Shown here: piece after piece, positions 18,910 to 27,697 of the stretch | How positions within the stretch are numbered: the stretch's first letter is position 1 | Layout: each line of letters starts with the position of its first letter | Assembly: GCA_018672315.1 (NCBI GenBank) | Contig: CP076053.1 | Span: forward strand, 2,095,827-2,159,826 | Direction: 5' to 3' | Length of the DNA: 64,000 nucleotides | Origin: Nocardioidaceae bacterium | GTDB lineage: Bacteria > Actinomycetota > Actinomycetes > Propionibacteriales > Nocardioidaceae | The notes under the pieces: model-generated | Told to the model about the DNA's origin: nothing | The model's database searches: none | The model's input: only the letters and a program-made list of their open reading frames with translations | Translations under genes and position numbers: made by a program

Positions 18910-20615
18910 CAGTCCGTCTCGAGCCGGGCGTACAGGTCGTCGCTGAGCGTGGTGAGGAGCTGCTCCGCCTCCTCGCGGGAGCCGGCCAGGGACTCGGCGT
19001 CGGCGTCCGCGTCGACGGCCACGACGGTCTCGAGGTAGCACTTGAGCTTCGGCTCGGTGCCCGAGGGGCGTACGACGACGCGGGTGGTGTCGCCGAGCCG
19101 GAGGCGCAGGCCGTCGGTCGGGGGGAGGTCGCTGCCGTACGACGCGGGGTCGCGGAGGTCCTCGACCGCGCCGACCGGCAGACCGGCGAGCTCGGTCGGG
19201 GGGTCCTCGCGCAGTCCCGACAGCACCGCGGCCGCCCGGCCGACGCCCTCCTCGAACCGCAACGACAGCTGTCGGGTGGCGTGCACCCCGTGCCGACGGG
19301 CGAGGTCGTCGAGGTCGTCGACGAGCAGACCGCCGCCTGCCTTGCGGTCGGCAGCGAGGTGCGCGAGCAGCAGCAGGGCTGAGATGCCGTCCTTGTCGCG
19401 GACGTTGCCCGGGTCCACGCAGAAGCCGATGGCCTCCTCGTAGGCGAACGCGAGGTCCTCCACGCGCGCCAGCCACTTGAAGCCCGTGAGCGTCTCGGCA
19501 TGCTCGCGCCCGGCGGCCGCGGCGATGCGGCCGAGCAGCGAGGAGGAGACGAGCGTGCAGGCCAAGGTGCCGGGGGCACCGTGCCGGGCGAGGTGGGCGC
19601 CCAGCAGGGCCCCGATCTGGTCCCCGGTCAGCACCTGCCAGTCGCCGCCGATGGCGTCGCGGGGCAGGGCGAGCGCGCACCGGTCGGCGTCGGGGTCGTT
19701 GGCGATGACGATGTCGGCGCCGACACGGCGGGCGAGGGTCAGGGCGAGGTCCAGGGCGCCGGGCTCCTCGGGGTTCGGGAAGTCGACGGTCGGGAAGTCG
19801 GGGTCGGGGTCTCCCTGCTCGGGCACGACGTACGGCTCGGGGAAGCCCGCCTCGGCGAGCACGGCCAGTGCGGTCTCCCGGCCGACGCCGTGCATCGGGG
19901 TGTAGACGATCCGAAGGTCGCGCGCCCCCTCGGGGACGACCCGACCGACCGCAGCGCGGTAGTCGTCGACGAGCTGCTCCTCGACCCCCCGGACGCGGTC
20001 GGCGTCGCCGCGGGGCAGCTCGTCGACGCGGCCGACGGCCTCGATGTGCGCCGCCACCTCGGCGTCGTGCGGCGGGGAGAGCTGTGCCCCGTCGGCGAGG
20101 AAGACCTTGTAGCCGTTGTCGGCGGGCGGGTTGTGGGACGCGGTCACCATGACGCCCACGGCACAGCCGAGCGCGCGCACGGCGTACGCCAGCACCGGTG
20201 TCGGCAGGGGACGGGGCAGCAGCAGGGGTTCCACGCCGGCGCCGGCCATCACCGTGCAGGTGTCGAGCGCGAAGGTCTCGGAGTTGTGACGCGCGTCGTA
20301 GCCCACGACGACGCGCAGCGGGCCGTCCGGTGACTGTGTCGCACCCTCGGCGTGGAGCCACGCGGCGAGCCCGGCAGTCGCACGCGAGACGGTGACCCGG
20401 TTCATCGCGGCGGGGCCGGGACCCATGACGGCGCGGAGCCCGGCGGTGCCGAACTCGAGCTCGCCCTCGAAGAGGTCCGCGAGCCGTGCGTGGGCGTCGG
20501 CGTCGCCGTCCGCGGCGGCCACCAGCTGCTCGACCCGGGCGCGGGTCTCGGGGTCGGGGTCCTGGTCGGCCCACTCCCGGGCGCGCGCCAACAGGTCCGG
20601 TGGCGTGGAGGTCAT
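18909..20615 (-). CDS. Phosphomannomutase/phosphoglucomutase (PmmB-type)
   Basis: An alpha-D-phosphohexomutase of 568 residues, interconverting hexose 1- and 6-phosphates. All four active-site loops are present: the phosphoserine loop VTASHNPPADNGYKVF, the metal loop ANDPDADRCAL, the sugar loop EEAIGFCVDPG (the usual EESIGY is changed to EEAIGF) and the phosphate loop VVVRPSGTEPKLK. Length and neighbours (deoD upstream on the same strand) fit PmmB, Rv3308. Sugar specificity cannot be decided. It is the gene before the DUF4012 gene, and their ends overlap. Confidence 0.93.
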   Translation of the reverse strand: MTSTPPDLLARAREWADQDPDPETRARVEQLVAAADGDADAHARLADLFEGELEFGTAGLRAVMGPGPAAMNRVTVSRATAGLAAWLHAEGATQSPDGPLRVVVGYDARHNSETFALDTCTVMAGAGVEPLLLPRPLPTPVLAYAVRALGCAVGVMVTASHNPPADNGYKVFLADGAQLSPPHDAEVAAHIEAVGRVDELPRGDADRVRGVEEQLVDDYRAAVGRVVPEGARDLRIVYTPMHGVGRETALAVLAEAGFPEPYVVPEQGDPDPDFPTVDFPNPEEPGALDLALTLARRVGADIVIANDPDADRCALALPRDAIGGDWQVLTGDQIGALLGAHLARHGAPGTLACTLVSSSLLGRIAAAAGREHAETLTGFKWLARVEDLAFAYEEAIGFCVDPGNVRDKDGISALLLLAHLAADRKAGGGLLVDDLDDLARRHGVHATRQLSLRFEEGVGRAAAVLSGLREDPPTELAGLPVGAVEDLRDPASYGSDLPPTDGLRLRLGDTTRVVVRPSGTEPKLKCYLETVVAVDADADAESLAGSREEAEQLLTTLSDDLYARLETD

Positions 20616-20637
20616 GGGACGAGGCTAGTGGGACCGC

Positions 20638-21462
20638 TCAGAGCCGCCCGACCACGTCGGCGAGCAACGACCCCATGCGCTCGGCGGCGGCCTGGCCGGC
20701 CTCGAGCACCTCCGCGTGGTCCAGGGGCTTGCCCCCGATGCCGGCGGCGGCGTTGGTCACCAGCGAGATGCCGAGCACCTCCATGCCGGCCTGACGCGCC
20801 GCGATGGCCTCGAGCGTGGTGCTCATGCCGACGAGGTCGGCCCCCATGCGCCCGAGCATGGTGATCTCGGCGGGGGTCTCGTAGTGGGGTCCGGGCAGCT
20901 GGGCGTACACCCCCTCGGCCAGCGAGGCGTCGACCTCGCGGCAGACCGCGCGCAGGCGGGCGGAGTAGAGGTCGGTCAGGTCGACGAACTCCGCCCCCTC
21001 GATCGGGGAGGTGGCGGTGAGGTTCAGGTGGTCGCGGATGAGCACCGGGGTGCCGGGCTCCCAGGAGGCGTCCAGACCGCCCGCCCCGTTGGTCAGCACG
21101 ATCGTCGAGCAGCCGGCGGCGGCGGCGACGCGTACGCCGTGCACGACCGGGCGCACGCCGCGGCCCTCGTACAGGTGGGTGCGGCCTGCCATCAGGAGCA
21201 GGGCGCGGTCTCCGCTGCGGACGCTGCGGATCGTGCCGCCGTGACCTTCCACCGTGGGTGCGGAGAACCCGGGCAGCTCGGCGGCCGGGAGCTCCGCGAC
21301 GGTCTCGCCGAGACGCTCGGCGGCGGGCAGCCAGCCCGAGCCGAGCACCAGGGCGACGTCGTGCCGAGCGACGCCGGTGCGCTCGGCGAGGGCCTCGGCC
21401 GCCTGGGCGGCGAGGGCGCGGGGGTCGTGGTCGGCGGACTGGTGCAAGGCGTCGTCGTTCAC
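20638..21462 (-). CDS. deoD: Purine nucleoside phosphorylase
   Basis: Phosphorolyses inosine and guanosine to the free base and ribose 1-phosphate. The 274-residue length and the blocks [69 protein letters not shown] and SLVTNAAAG mark the trimeric (PNP-II) class. In M. tuberculosis the equivalent gene, named deoD, also precedes pmmB. The ribose phosphate it makes is a mutase-type substrate, and adenosine deaminase in this window would feed it inosine. The start is GTG. Confidence 0.93.
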   Translation of the reverse strand: MNDDALHQSADHDPRALAAQAAEALAERTGVARHDVALVLGSGWLPAAERLGETVAELPAAELPGFSAPTVEGHGGTIRSVRSGDRALLLMAGRTHLYEGRGVRPVVHGVRVAAAAGCSTIVLTNGAGGLDASWEPGTPVLIRDHLNLTATSPIEGAEFVDLTDLYSARLRAVCREVDASLAEGVYAQLPGPHYETPAEITMLGRMGADLVGMSTTLEAIAARQAGMEVLGISLVTNAAAGIGGKPLDHAEVLEAGQAAAERMGSLLADVVGRL

Positions 21463-21472
21463 GCGGGAGACC

Positions 21473-22354
21473 CTAGGCGGTCGGCTCCGGTGGAGGCGGC
21501 ACGGACCGTTGCGGCGCCCGCGGCGGCTGCATGCGCTGCCGGCCGAGCTCGCCGCCGAGCCGGCCGCCGTAGGGCCGACCGTGGTCGGCGTACTCCGCTC
21601 GCGTGTAGGCCAGCACGTACGCGCCGAGCTGGACGCGGCTGCCGGTGCGCAGCAGCATGCGCGCCTCCCGCATCCCGTTGACGCTCACCGCGGCGTCGAG
21701 CGAGACGATCACGTACTCGTCGTCCTCGTCGTGGTGGATCTCCGCGTGGCGTGGCGCGAGACCCGGGAGCACGATGTCGCAGGCGGCATCGCTGCCGACG
21801 ACGGTCACGTCCTCGGTCAACGGCAAGGGGTCGCGGACGACCCCCACCCAGGAGGGAGTGGCCTGGACGACGAGGCTCGGCGAGCCTCCACGGGCCGGGT
21901 CGTGGGTGGTCGTCACCGGTGGCGGTGGACCAGGGCGCCACATCGTCGGGAACAGCGGCTGGAGCGTCGGCGGTGGCACCAACGACCGCGCCGTGGCGAG
22001 GTCGGGCAGCGCCGCCGGACCACCCTCGCGTCGGGCGCGTAGCACCACGGCCACGCCCCCGACGCTGCCGAGACGCACCCGGGGCGACCTGGTCGCCAAG
22101 CGGTGCCACCAGGGGGCCGAGACGTTGCCGAGGGTGACCAGGTGCCGACCCCGGCTGACGACCCGCACGACCATGTCGCGCGAGGCCATGGCCTCGGCCG
22201 CGGCCCGGCCGGCCACGGAGCCGCTCGCACCCACGAACGGCCCCGGGTCGTCGATCTCGAGGGTCAACCGGTTCGCCGCGCCCCGCAGACTTCCCTTCAC
22301 GGGGTCACGACCCGGCAGGTCGACCTCGAAGGCGAGGTCGGCACCGATCGCCAT
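21473..22354 (-). CDS. FHA-domain protein
   Basis: A 293-residue soluble protein of unknown role. The C-terminal part (about 185-255) is a forkhead-associated domain: [20 protein letters not shown] corresponds to the G-S-x-x-x-C-D-I...S/R-H pattern, followed by [17 protein letters not shown] and VSVNG. It should bind phosphothreonine. The N-terminal half (about 1-110) has no motif I know. A proline-rich linker (about 125-150) and a proline-rich tail flank the FHA domain. Its ATG follows the stop of the amber-interrupted small gene by four bases, so the two belong together. Confidence 0.75.
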   Translation of the reverse strand: MAIGADLAFEVDLPGRDPVKGSLRGAANRLTLEIDDPGPFVGASGSVAGRAAAEAMASRDMVVRVVSRGRHLVTLGNVSAPWWHRLATRSPRVRLGSVGGVAVVLRARREGGPAALPDLATARSLVPPPTLQPLFPTMWRPGPPPPVTTTHDPARGGSPSLVVQATPSWVGVVRDPLPLTEDVTVVGSDAACDIVLPGLAPRHAEIHHDEDDEYVIVSLDAAVSVNGMREARMLLRTGSRVQLGAYVLAYTRAEYADHGRPYGGRLGGELGRQRMQPPRAPQRSVPPPPEPTA

Positions 22355-22358
22355 CGCG

Positions 22359-22607
22359 TCAGTCCGTCTGCGTCTGGTTGTCGTCGGTGGTGATCTGGAG
22401 GGTGCCGTCCAGCTTCCACACCGCGCGCGGGGAGTCCTGCCCGGTGTCGCGGGGCACCTCGACGACCATGTCGATGAAGCGGTAGTTGATGGCCGCCTGG
22501 CGTCCGGTGAGGAACGACCACATCTTGGCGCCGAGGTCCGTCCAGTCGACGGGCTCCTCGCGGGCGGACAGGGGCTGGGCTGCGGGGTCGGTGGGGTTCT
22601 AGCTCAT
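22359..22607 (-). pseudogene. Small conserved-looking gene with an amber codon at position 3
   Basis: A reading frame of 83 codons begins with a well-placed GGAG and ATG AGC, then meets TAG as codon 3, and continues open to a TGA four bases before the FHA gene. The downstream frame reads naturally: NPTDPAAQPLSAREEPVDW, GAKMWSFLTGRQAAINY, VVEVPRDTG and AVWKLDGTLQITTDD. One base change (TCG to TAG) would explain it. Possible outcomes are a dead gene, re-initiation at an internal ATG (MWSFLTG), readthrough, or a base error in the assembly. I do not recognise the family. Confidence 0.7.
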
Positions 22608-22739
22608 GGTGGTGCTCCGTCGTGCAGGAGGTCGCAGTCAACGTTTTCTTCGTGATCCGCGTCACCCTCTTTCCCGCGGAGCGGCCCCGCCCAAACGGGT
22701 GGGCCGAGGAGTTCCCGGCTGCGTGGGAGACTCGACGGC

Positions 22740-24134
22740 GTGTCTGACGTGGTGATCATCGGTGGCGGTCCTGGCGGGTACGAGGCGGCGCTGGTCGCCG
22801 CGCAGCTGGGCGCACGCACCACGGTCGTGGACTCCGACGGGCTGGGCGGCTCCGCAGTGCTCACCGACTGCGTGCCGTCGAAGACCCTGATCGCGACCGC
22901 GGAGGTGCTGACCGACCTCGACGGCTCCGCCGAGCTGGGGGTGCACTTCCGTGACGACGACGGAGACCTGGCCGACAAGGCGTTCGTCGACCTCGAGCGG
23001 GTCAACGAGCGGGTGCTGAAGCTGGCCGCCGACCAGTCGCGCGACATCACCGAGCAGCTCGAGGAGGCCGGCGTACGCGTCGTGTCGGGGCGCGGTCGCC
23101 TCGACGGGGCCGAGCGGGTGGCCGTGACGACCGCCGACGGGGGCACCGAGACCCTGTCGGCCGACGCCGTGCTGCTGGCGACCGGCGCAGCTCCCCGCAC
23201 GCTGCCCTCGGCCGAGCCCGACGGTGAGCGCATCTTCACCTGGGAGCAGATCTACACGCTCACCGAGCTGCCCGAGAAGCTGGTCGTGGTCGGGTCGGGC
23301 GTCACGGGCGCGGAGTTCGCCTCGGCGTACCACGCCCTGGGTGCCGACGTCACGCTCGTCTCCAGCCGCGACCGGGTGCTGCCGGGTGAGGACGCCGACG
23401 CCGCGCAGGTGCTGGAGGACGTGCTGCGGCGCCGCGGCATGGAGGTGCTCTCGAAGTCCCGCATGGCATCGGTCGTCCGCGACGGCGACACCGTCACCGT
23501 CACGCTGACCGACGGGCGCAGCGTGGAGTGCTCGCACTGCCTGCTCGCCCTGGGGTCGGTGCCCCGCACCGGCGACCTCGGTCTGGAGACCGCCGGCGTC
23601 CACCTCGACGAGGGCGGCTTCATCGACGTCGACCGGGTCTCACGCACCTCCGCCCGCGGGGTGTACGCCGCCGGCGACTGCACGGGTGTCCTGATGCTGG
23701 CCTCGGTGGCCGCGATGCAGGGTCGCATCGCCATGCGTCACGCGCTCGGCGACGCGGTCGTCCCGCTGGACCTCCACACGGTCGCCTCGAACGTCTTCAC
23801 CGCACCCGAGATCGCCACCGTCGGCTGGTCGCAGGAGGACGTCGACGCGAGGCCGGAGGCCGCCGAGCGGGTCATGCTGCCGCTCTCGGGCAACCCGCGC
23901 GCGAAGATGCAGGGCGTGCACGAGGGCTTCGTGAAGCTGTTCTGCCGACCCGGCACCGGCATCGTCGTCGGCGGTGTGGTCGTCGGGCCGCGGGCCAGCG
24001 AGCTGATCCACCCGGTCTCGCTCGCGGTGGGCGAGTCCCTCACGGCCGACCAGGTGGCCCAGGCCTTCACGATCTACCCCTCGATGAGCGGGTCGCTCGC
24101 CGAGGCGGCGCGACGCCTGCACCGCGCCGGCTAG
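22740..24134 (+). CDS. lpdA: NAD(P)H-quinone dehydrogenase LpdA (flavoprotein disulfide reductase family)
   Basis: A 464-residue FAD enzyme. It has the FAD motif VVIIGGGPGGYEAA, the NAD(P) motif VVVGSGVTGAEFASAYHALG, VYAAGDCTG and the dimerisation domain. The redox site reads GGSAVLTDCVPSK: the first cysteine of the usual C-x4-C pair is replaced, leaving one cysteine, and the C-terminal His-Pro-x-x-x-E catalytic pair is absent (TIYPSMSGSLAEA). These are the traits of M. tuberculosis LpdA (Rv3303c), which reduces quinones and not lipoamide. The nearby PNP and PmmB genes fit that locus. The start is GTG. Confidence 0.9.
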   Translation: MSDVVIIGGGPGGYEAALVAAQLGARTTVVDSDGLGGSAVLTDCVPSKTLIATAEVLTDLDGSAELGVHFRDDDGDLADKAFVDLERVNERVLKLAADQSRDITEQLEEAGVRVVSGRGRLDGAERVAVTTADGGTETLSADAVLLATGAAPRTLPSAEPDGERIFTWEQIYTLTELPEKLVVVGSGVTGAEFASAYHALGADVTLVSSRDRVLPGEDADAAQVLEDVLRRRGMEVLSKSRMASVVRDGDTVTVTLTDGRSVECSHCLLALGSVPRTGDLGLETAGVHLDEGGFIDVDRVSRTSARGVYAAGDCTGVLMLASVAAMQGRIAMRHALGDAVVPLDLHTVASNVFTAPEIATVGWSQEDVDARPEAAERVMLPLSGNPRAKMQGVHEGFVKLFCRPGTGIVVGGVVVGPRASELIHPVSLAVGESLTADQVAQAFTIYPSMSGSLAEAARRLHRAG

Positions 24135-24265
24135 GGGCCCCAGCGCTCGCGGCGACGCCTAGCGCGACACGTCCCAGGGGTCGCGGCGACACGCCGTGAG
24201 GGCCCTGTCGAACGGGTCGTCGGTTCACCCCGGAGTGTCCCGCTGTGTCCCGGTACGGCTCATCA

Positions 24266-24279
24266 CCTTTACGTAAAGG
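24266..24279. promoter_or_regulatory. 14-bp perfect palindrome upstream of the SpoIID gene
   Basis: CCTTTACGTAAAGG is a perfect palindrome and unusually AT-rich for this chromosome. It lies about 50 bases before the likely start of the SpoIID-type gene, a reasonable place for a repressor or activator site. No known consensus matches it as far as I can tell. Confidence 0.4.
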
Positions 24280-24328
24280 CCGAGGTGAGACGCCGTGGGA
24301 CGGGTGGTGCCGGTGGTGCTCTGGTGCG

Positions 24329-25594
24329 GTGTCCACGTCCGCTCTGCTGCCACGAGCCGCTCGTTCCCTGACGCTGGCTCTCACCCTGCTCGCGTCCGGC
24401 GCCACCCTGAGCCCGGCGCACGCCGACCCGGCGGTACCGGTCCCGCCGTCGGGCAAGGTCCTGATCACCGGGCACGGGTACGGCCACGGTCACGGGATGA
24501 GCCAGTACGGTGCGCAGGGCGCGGCGCTGCAGGGCAGGTCGTGGCGCGAGATCGTCGGCTTCTACTACCCGGGCACGACGCTGGCCCGGCAGAAGGCCTG
24601 GGTGCGGGTGCTGCTCTCGACCGACCCGGGCGGCGACGTCGTCGTCGAGCCCGTGGCCGGGCTGAAGGTCAAGGACCTCGCCGACGGCTCCGTGTACGAG
24701 CTGCCCGACAAGGCGGACGTGGAGGCGTGGCGCCTGAAGGGTGAGGGAGCCACCACCATCGTGTCCAAGAAGGTCGACGGTCGCTGGTCGCGCTGGCGTC
24801 CCGAGGGCAAGGTCAAGACGGTCCTCGTCGGCGACGGCCAGTTCCGCGCACCGAGCCCCCTCCGCCTCGTCACACCCAGCGGCGTACGCACCTACCGGGG
24901 CGCGCTCCGGACCGCCTCACCGGTGCCCGGCGGCACCGACCGCGACACCGTGAACGTGGTGCGCATGGAGGCGTACGTCAAGGGCGTCGTGGCACGGGAG
25001 ATGCCCGCCTCCTGGCACCCGGAGGCCGTCAAGGCGCAGGCCGTCGCCGCCCGCTCCTTCGCGATGCGCAGCCGGCTGGACCGGCTCGACGACTACTGGC
25101 AGCTGTGCGACACCACCTCGTGCCAGGTCTACGGCGGCCTCGACGACGAGGACCCCCGCAGCAACGCCGCCGTCGATGCCACCCGACGTCAGGTGCTGGT
25201 GCACGGCGGCACCCCTGCGCTCACGCAGTTCTCCTCCTCCAACGGGGGCCGTGCGTTCTCGGGTGGTCTGCCGTACCTGATCGCGCAGGACGACCCGTGG
25301 GACGGCTGGTCGGGCAACCCCAACCACGACTGGAGCCTCACGGCCGACCTCGGCGCGGTCGCGTCGCGCTACGGCATCGGTGTGCTGCGCAAGGTGCGGG
25401 TGCTCGAGCGCGAGGGAGGTGGCGAGTGGGGCGGCGAGGTGGCCCGGCTCGTGCTCGTCGGCGCCGACGGCCGCCGCAGCATGACCGGTCACGAGCTGCG
25501 CTCGGCACTCGGTCTGAAGTCGTCCTGGTTCCACCTCGCCGAGGTGCCCCGCACCGGCGAGGGCGCCCGCTCGGGAGGTCGTACGCGCCGCTGA
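24329..25594 (+). CDS. SpoIID/LytB-domain secreted protein
   Basis: A 421-residue exported protein. I chose the GTG that puts a signal peptide first (LTLALTLLASGATLSPAHA). The mature part starts with the repeat-like GHGYGHGHGMSQYGAQGAAL, common in SpoIID proteins. The SpoIID domain (about 205-320) contains YVKGVVAREMPASWHPEAVKA, AVAARSFAM and the substrate-cleft segment TQFSSSNGGRAFSGGLPYL. Family founders are lytic transglycosylases acting on denuded peptidoglycan strands or amidase enhancers, so a cell-wall role is likely. It stands alone behind the palindrome and ends at a strong terminator. Confidence 0.87.
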   Translation: MSTSALLPRAARSLTLALTLLASGATLSPAHADPAVPVPPSGKVLITGHGYGHGHGMSQYGAQGAALQGRSWREIVGFYYPGTTLARQKAWVRVLLSTDPGGDVVVEPVAGLKVKDLADGSVYELPDKADVEAWRLKGEGATTIVSKKVDGRWSRWRPEGKVKTVLVGDGQFRAPSPLRLVTPSGVRTYRGALRTASPVPGGTDRDTVNVVRMEAYVKGVVAREMPASWHPEAVKAQAVAARSFAMRSRLDRLDDYWQLCDTTSCQVYGGLDDEDPRSNAAVDATRRQVLVHGGTPALTQFSSSNGGRAFSGGLPYLIAQDDPWDGWSGNPNHDWSLTADLGAVASRYGIGVLRKVRVLEREGGGEWGGEVARLVLVGADGRRSMTGHELRSALGLKSSWFHLAEVPRTGEGARSGGRTRR

Positions 25595-25710
25595 GCACGA
25601 GTCGTCCGGCTGCCGGCCCGCGCGCCCGCAGCCGTCGATGGAGTCCCGGGGACCGCTGGGTCGGGGGAGTGGCGGAGCCGGGACCGCGCCGCAGGGAGGC
25701 GGCACACGCA

Positions 25711-25749
25711 CGAGGCCCCGGGCACCTGCAGCAGGTGTCCGGGGCCTCG
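25711..25749. terminator. Strong bidirectional terminator between the spoIID-type gene and accA
   Basis: cgaggccccgggcacctg pairs with caggtgtccggggcctcg, with one G-T wobble and a short loop. It lies between the stops of two convergent genes and can serve both. Confidence 0.85.
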
Positions 25750-25778
25750 TCGCGTACGCGGGCCGGGTGGGTCGCGCC

Positions 25779-27563
25779 TCAGGCGGGGTCGGCCAGGTCG
25801 CAGATGACCGCGCCGGAGGTGACGGTCTCGCCGACCTCGGCGGCGAGCTTCGTGACCGTGCCGGCCTTGTGGGCCTTGATGGGCTGCTCCATCTTCATGG
25901 CCTCGATGACCACGACGGTGTCGCCCTCGGCGAGCTCGTCGCCCTCGGCGGCGACGACCTTGACGATGGTGCCCTGCATCGGCGAGGTGACGGAGTCGCC
26001 CGAGGCCGCGGCGCCGGACTTCTTGCCGCCCGCGCGCTTCGGCTTCTTCTGCGCGCCACCGCCACCGGAGCCGCCGCCCATCGCGGCAAGACCGCCGGGC
26101 AGGGACACCTCGAGGCGCTTCCCGCCGACCTCCACGACGACCGTCTGGCGCTCGTCGGCCTCAGCCGCCTCGCCGGTGGGACCGGCGTACGGCTCGATCT
26201 GGTTGTCGAACTCGGTCTCGATCCAGGAGGTGAAGACACCGAACTCGCCGTCGGCGGCCACGTAGGCGGGGTCACGCACCACGGTGCGGTGGAACGGCAG
26301 CACGGTCGGCATGCCCTCGATGACGAACTCGTCGAGCGCGCGACGCGAACGCTCGAGCGCCTGGGTGCGGTCGCGACCGGTGATCACGAGCTTGCCGATG
26401 AGGGAGTCGAACGAGCCGGGCACGGTCTCGCCCGCGCCGTAGCCCTCGTCCATGCGTACGCCGGGACCCGACGGGGCGTGCCAGTCGGTGATGGTGCCGG
26501 GGGCGGGCATGAAGTTCTGGCCGCCGTCCTCGGCGTTGATGCGGTACTCGATGGAGTGGCCGCGGATCGTCGGGTCGTCGTACCCGAGCTCCTCGCCGGC
26601 CGCGACGCGGAACATCTCGCGCACGAGGTCGATGCCGGTGACCTCCTCGGAGACGCAGTGCTCGACCTGGAGGCGGGTGTTGACCTCGAGGAAGCTGATG
26701 GTGCCGTCGGTGCCCACGAGGAACTCGCAGGTGCCGGCGCCGACGTAGTCGGCCTCCTTGAGGATGGCCTTGGAGGAGCTGTAGAGCGTGTCGATCTGGT
26801 CCTGGCTCAGGAACGGGGCGGGCGCCTCCTCGACCAGCTTCTGGTGGCGTCGCTGCAGCGAGCAGTCGCGGGTCGAGATGACCACGACGTTGCCGTGCTG
26901 GTCGGCCAGGCACTGGGTCTCGACGTGGCGGGGCCGGTTGATGTACTGCTCGACGAAGCACTCGCCGCGACCGAACGCGGCGGTCGCCTCACGCACGGCC
27001 GACTCGTACTGGTCGGCCACCTCGGACTTCTCGAAGACGACCTTCAGGCCGCGGCCACCGCCGCCGAAGGCGGCCTTGATCGCGATCGGCATGCCGTGCT
27101 CCTCGACGAAGTCGAGCACCTCCTGCGCGCTGTCGACCGGGTCCTTGGTGCCGGCCACGAGCGGGGCGCCGACCTTCTGCGCTATGTGGCGGGCCTGCAC
27201 CTTGTCGCCGAGGCTGCGGATCGCCTCGGCCGGCGGGCCGACCCAGATGATGCCGGCGTCGACGACGGCCTGGGCGAAGTCGGCGTTCTCGGAGAGGAAG
27301 CCGTAGCCGGGGTGGATCGCGTCCACACCGGTCTCCTTCGCGACCTCGATGATCTTCTCGATCGAGAGGTAGGAGTCGCCGGGCGTGGACCCGCCGAGCG
27401 CGTGGGCCTCGTCGGCGATGCGCACGAACAGCGCGTCGCGGTCGGGCTCGGCGTACACGGCCACGGAGTGGATGCCCTCGTCCTTGCACGCCCGGATGAC
27501 CCGGACGGCGATCTCGCCACGGTTGGCGATCAGGACCTTCTTCAGCGGCTTGACCTCAGGCAC
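25779..27563 (-). CDS. accA3: Acyl-CoA carboxylase alpha subunit (biotin carboxylase plus BCCP), AccA3-type
   Basis: Carboxylates its own biotin with ATP and bicarbonate for acetyl- and propionyl-CoA carboxylase complexes. The 594-residue protein begins with [19 protein letters not shown]. It has the ATP-grasp loop [25 protein letters not shown] with catalytic residues, and a Gly/Ala/Lys-rich linker (about 490-520). A biotinyl domain follows with EAMKMEQ, the biotinylated lysine being about residue 557. The start is GTG. BirA, AccD and AccE are encoded 4-7 kb away, so the whole holoenzyme set is in this window. It corresponds to Rv3285. Confidence 0.95.
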   Translation of the reverse strand: MPEVKPLKKVLIANRGEIAVRVIRACKDEGIHSVAVYAEPDRDALFVRIADEAHALGGSTPGDSYLSIEKIIEVAKETGVDAIHPGYGFLSENADFAQAVVDAGIIWVGPPAEAIRSLGDKVQARHIAQKVGAPLVAGTKDPVDSAQEVLDFVEEHGMPIAIKAAFGGGGRGLKVVFEKSEVADQYESAVREATAAFGRGECFVEQYINRPRHVETQCLADQHGNVVVISTRDCSLQRRHQKLVEEAPAPFLSQDQIDTLYSSSKAILKEADYVGAGTCEFLVGTDGTISFLEVNTRLQVEHCVSEEVTGIDLVREMFRVAAGEELGYDDPTIRGHSIEYRINAEDGGQNFMPAPGTITDWHAPSGPGVRMDEGYGAGETVPGSFDSLIGKLVITGRDRTQALERSRRALDEFVIEGMPTVLPFHRTVVRDPAYVAADGEFGVFTSWIETEFDNQIEPYAGPTGEAAEADERQTVVVEVGGKRLEVSLPGGLAAMGGGSGGGGAQKKPKRAGGKKSGAAASGDSVTSPMQGTIVKVVAAEGDELAEGDTVVVIEAMKMEQPIKAHKAGTVTKLAAEVGETVTSGAVICDLADPA

Positions 27564-27685
27564 GTTCTCGGGCTCCTAGCAATGTCTACGCAGGATGACT
27601 TCTCGTTCACGTGACGGCTCGTCGCGGCCACGCGTGGACAGCGTGTGGAGTCTAGGGGCAGGCCACCCCGCGCGGCCCCCCGCCG

Positions 27686-27691
27686 TAGCCT
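27686..27691 (+). promoter_or_regulatory. Candidate -10 of the acyl-CoA dehydrogenase gene (leaderless)
   Basis: TAGCCT ends six bases before the second of two adjacent GTG codons. This spacing is the reason that GTG is preferred as the start. Confidence 0.5.
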
Positions 27692-27697
27692 GCGGTG

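Noticed and set aside
22740-24134. Lipoamide dehydrogenase of a 2-oxoacid complex
   Set aside because: One of the two redox cysteines and the C-terminal His-Glu pair are missing, so it fits the quinone-reducing LpdA branch.
24135-24328. c-di-AMP (ydaO-type) riboswitch before the SpoIID gene
   Set aside because: Such switches precede wall-enzyme genes in actinobacteria, but I could not find the conserved ydaO core or its nested stems here.
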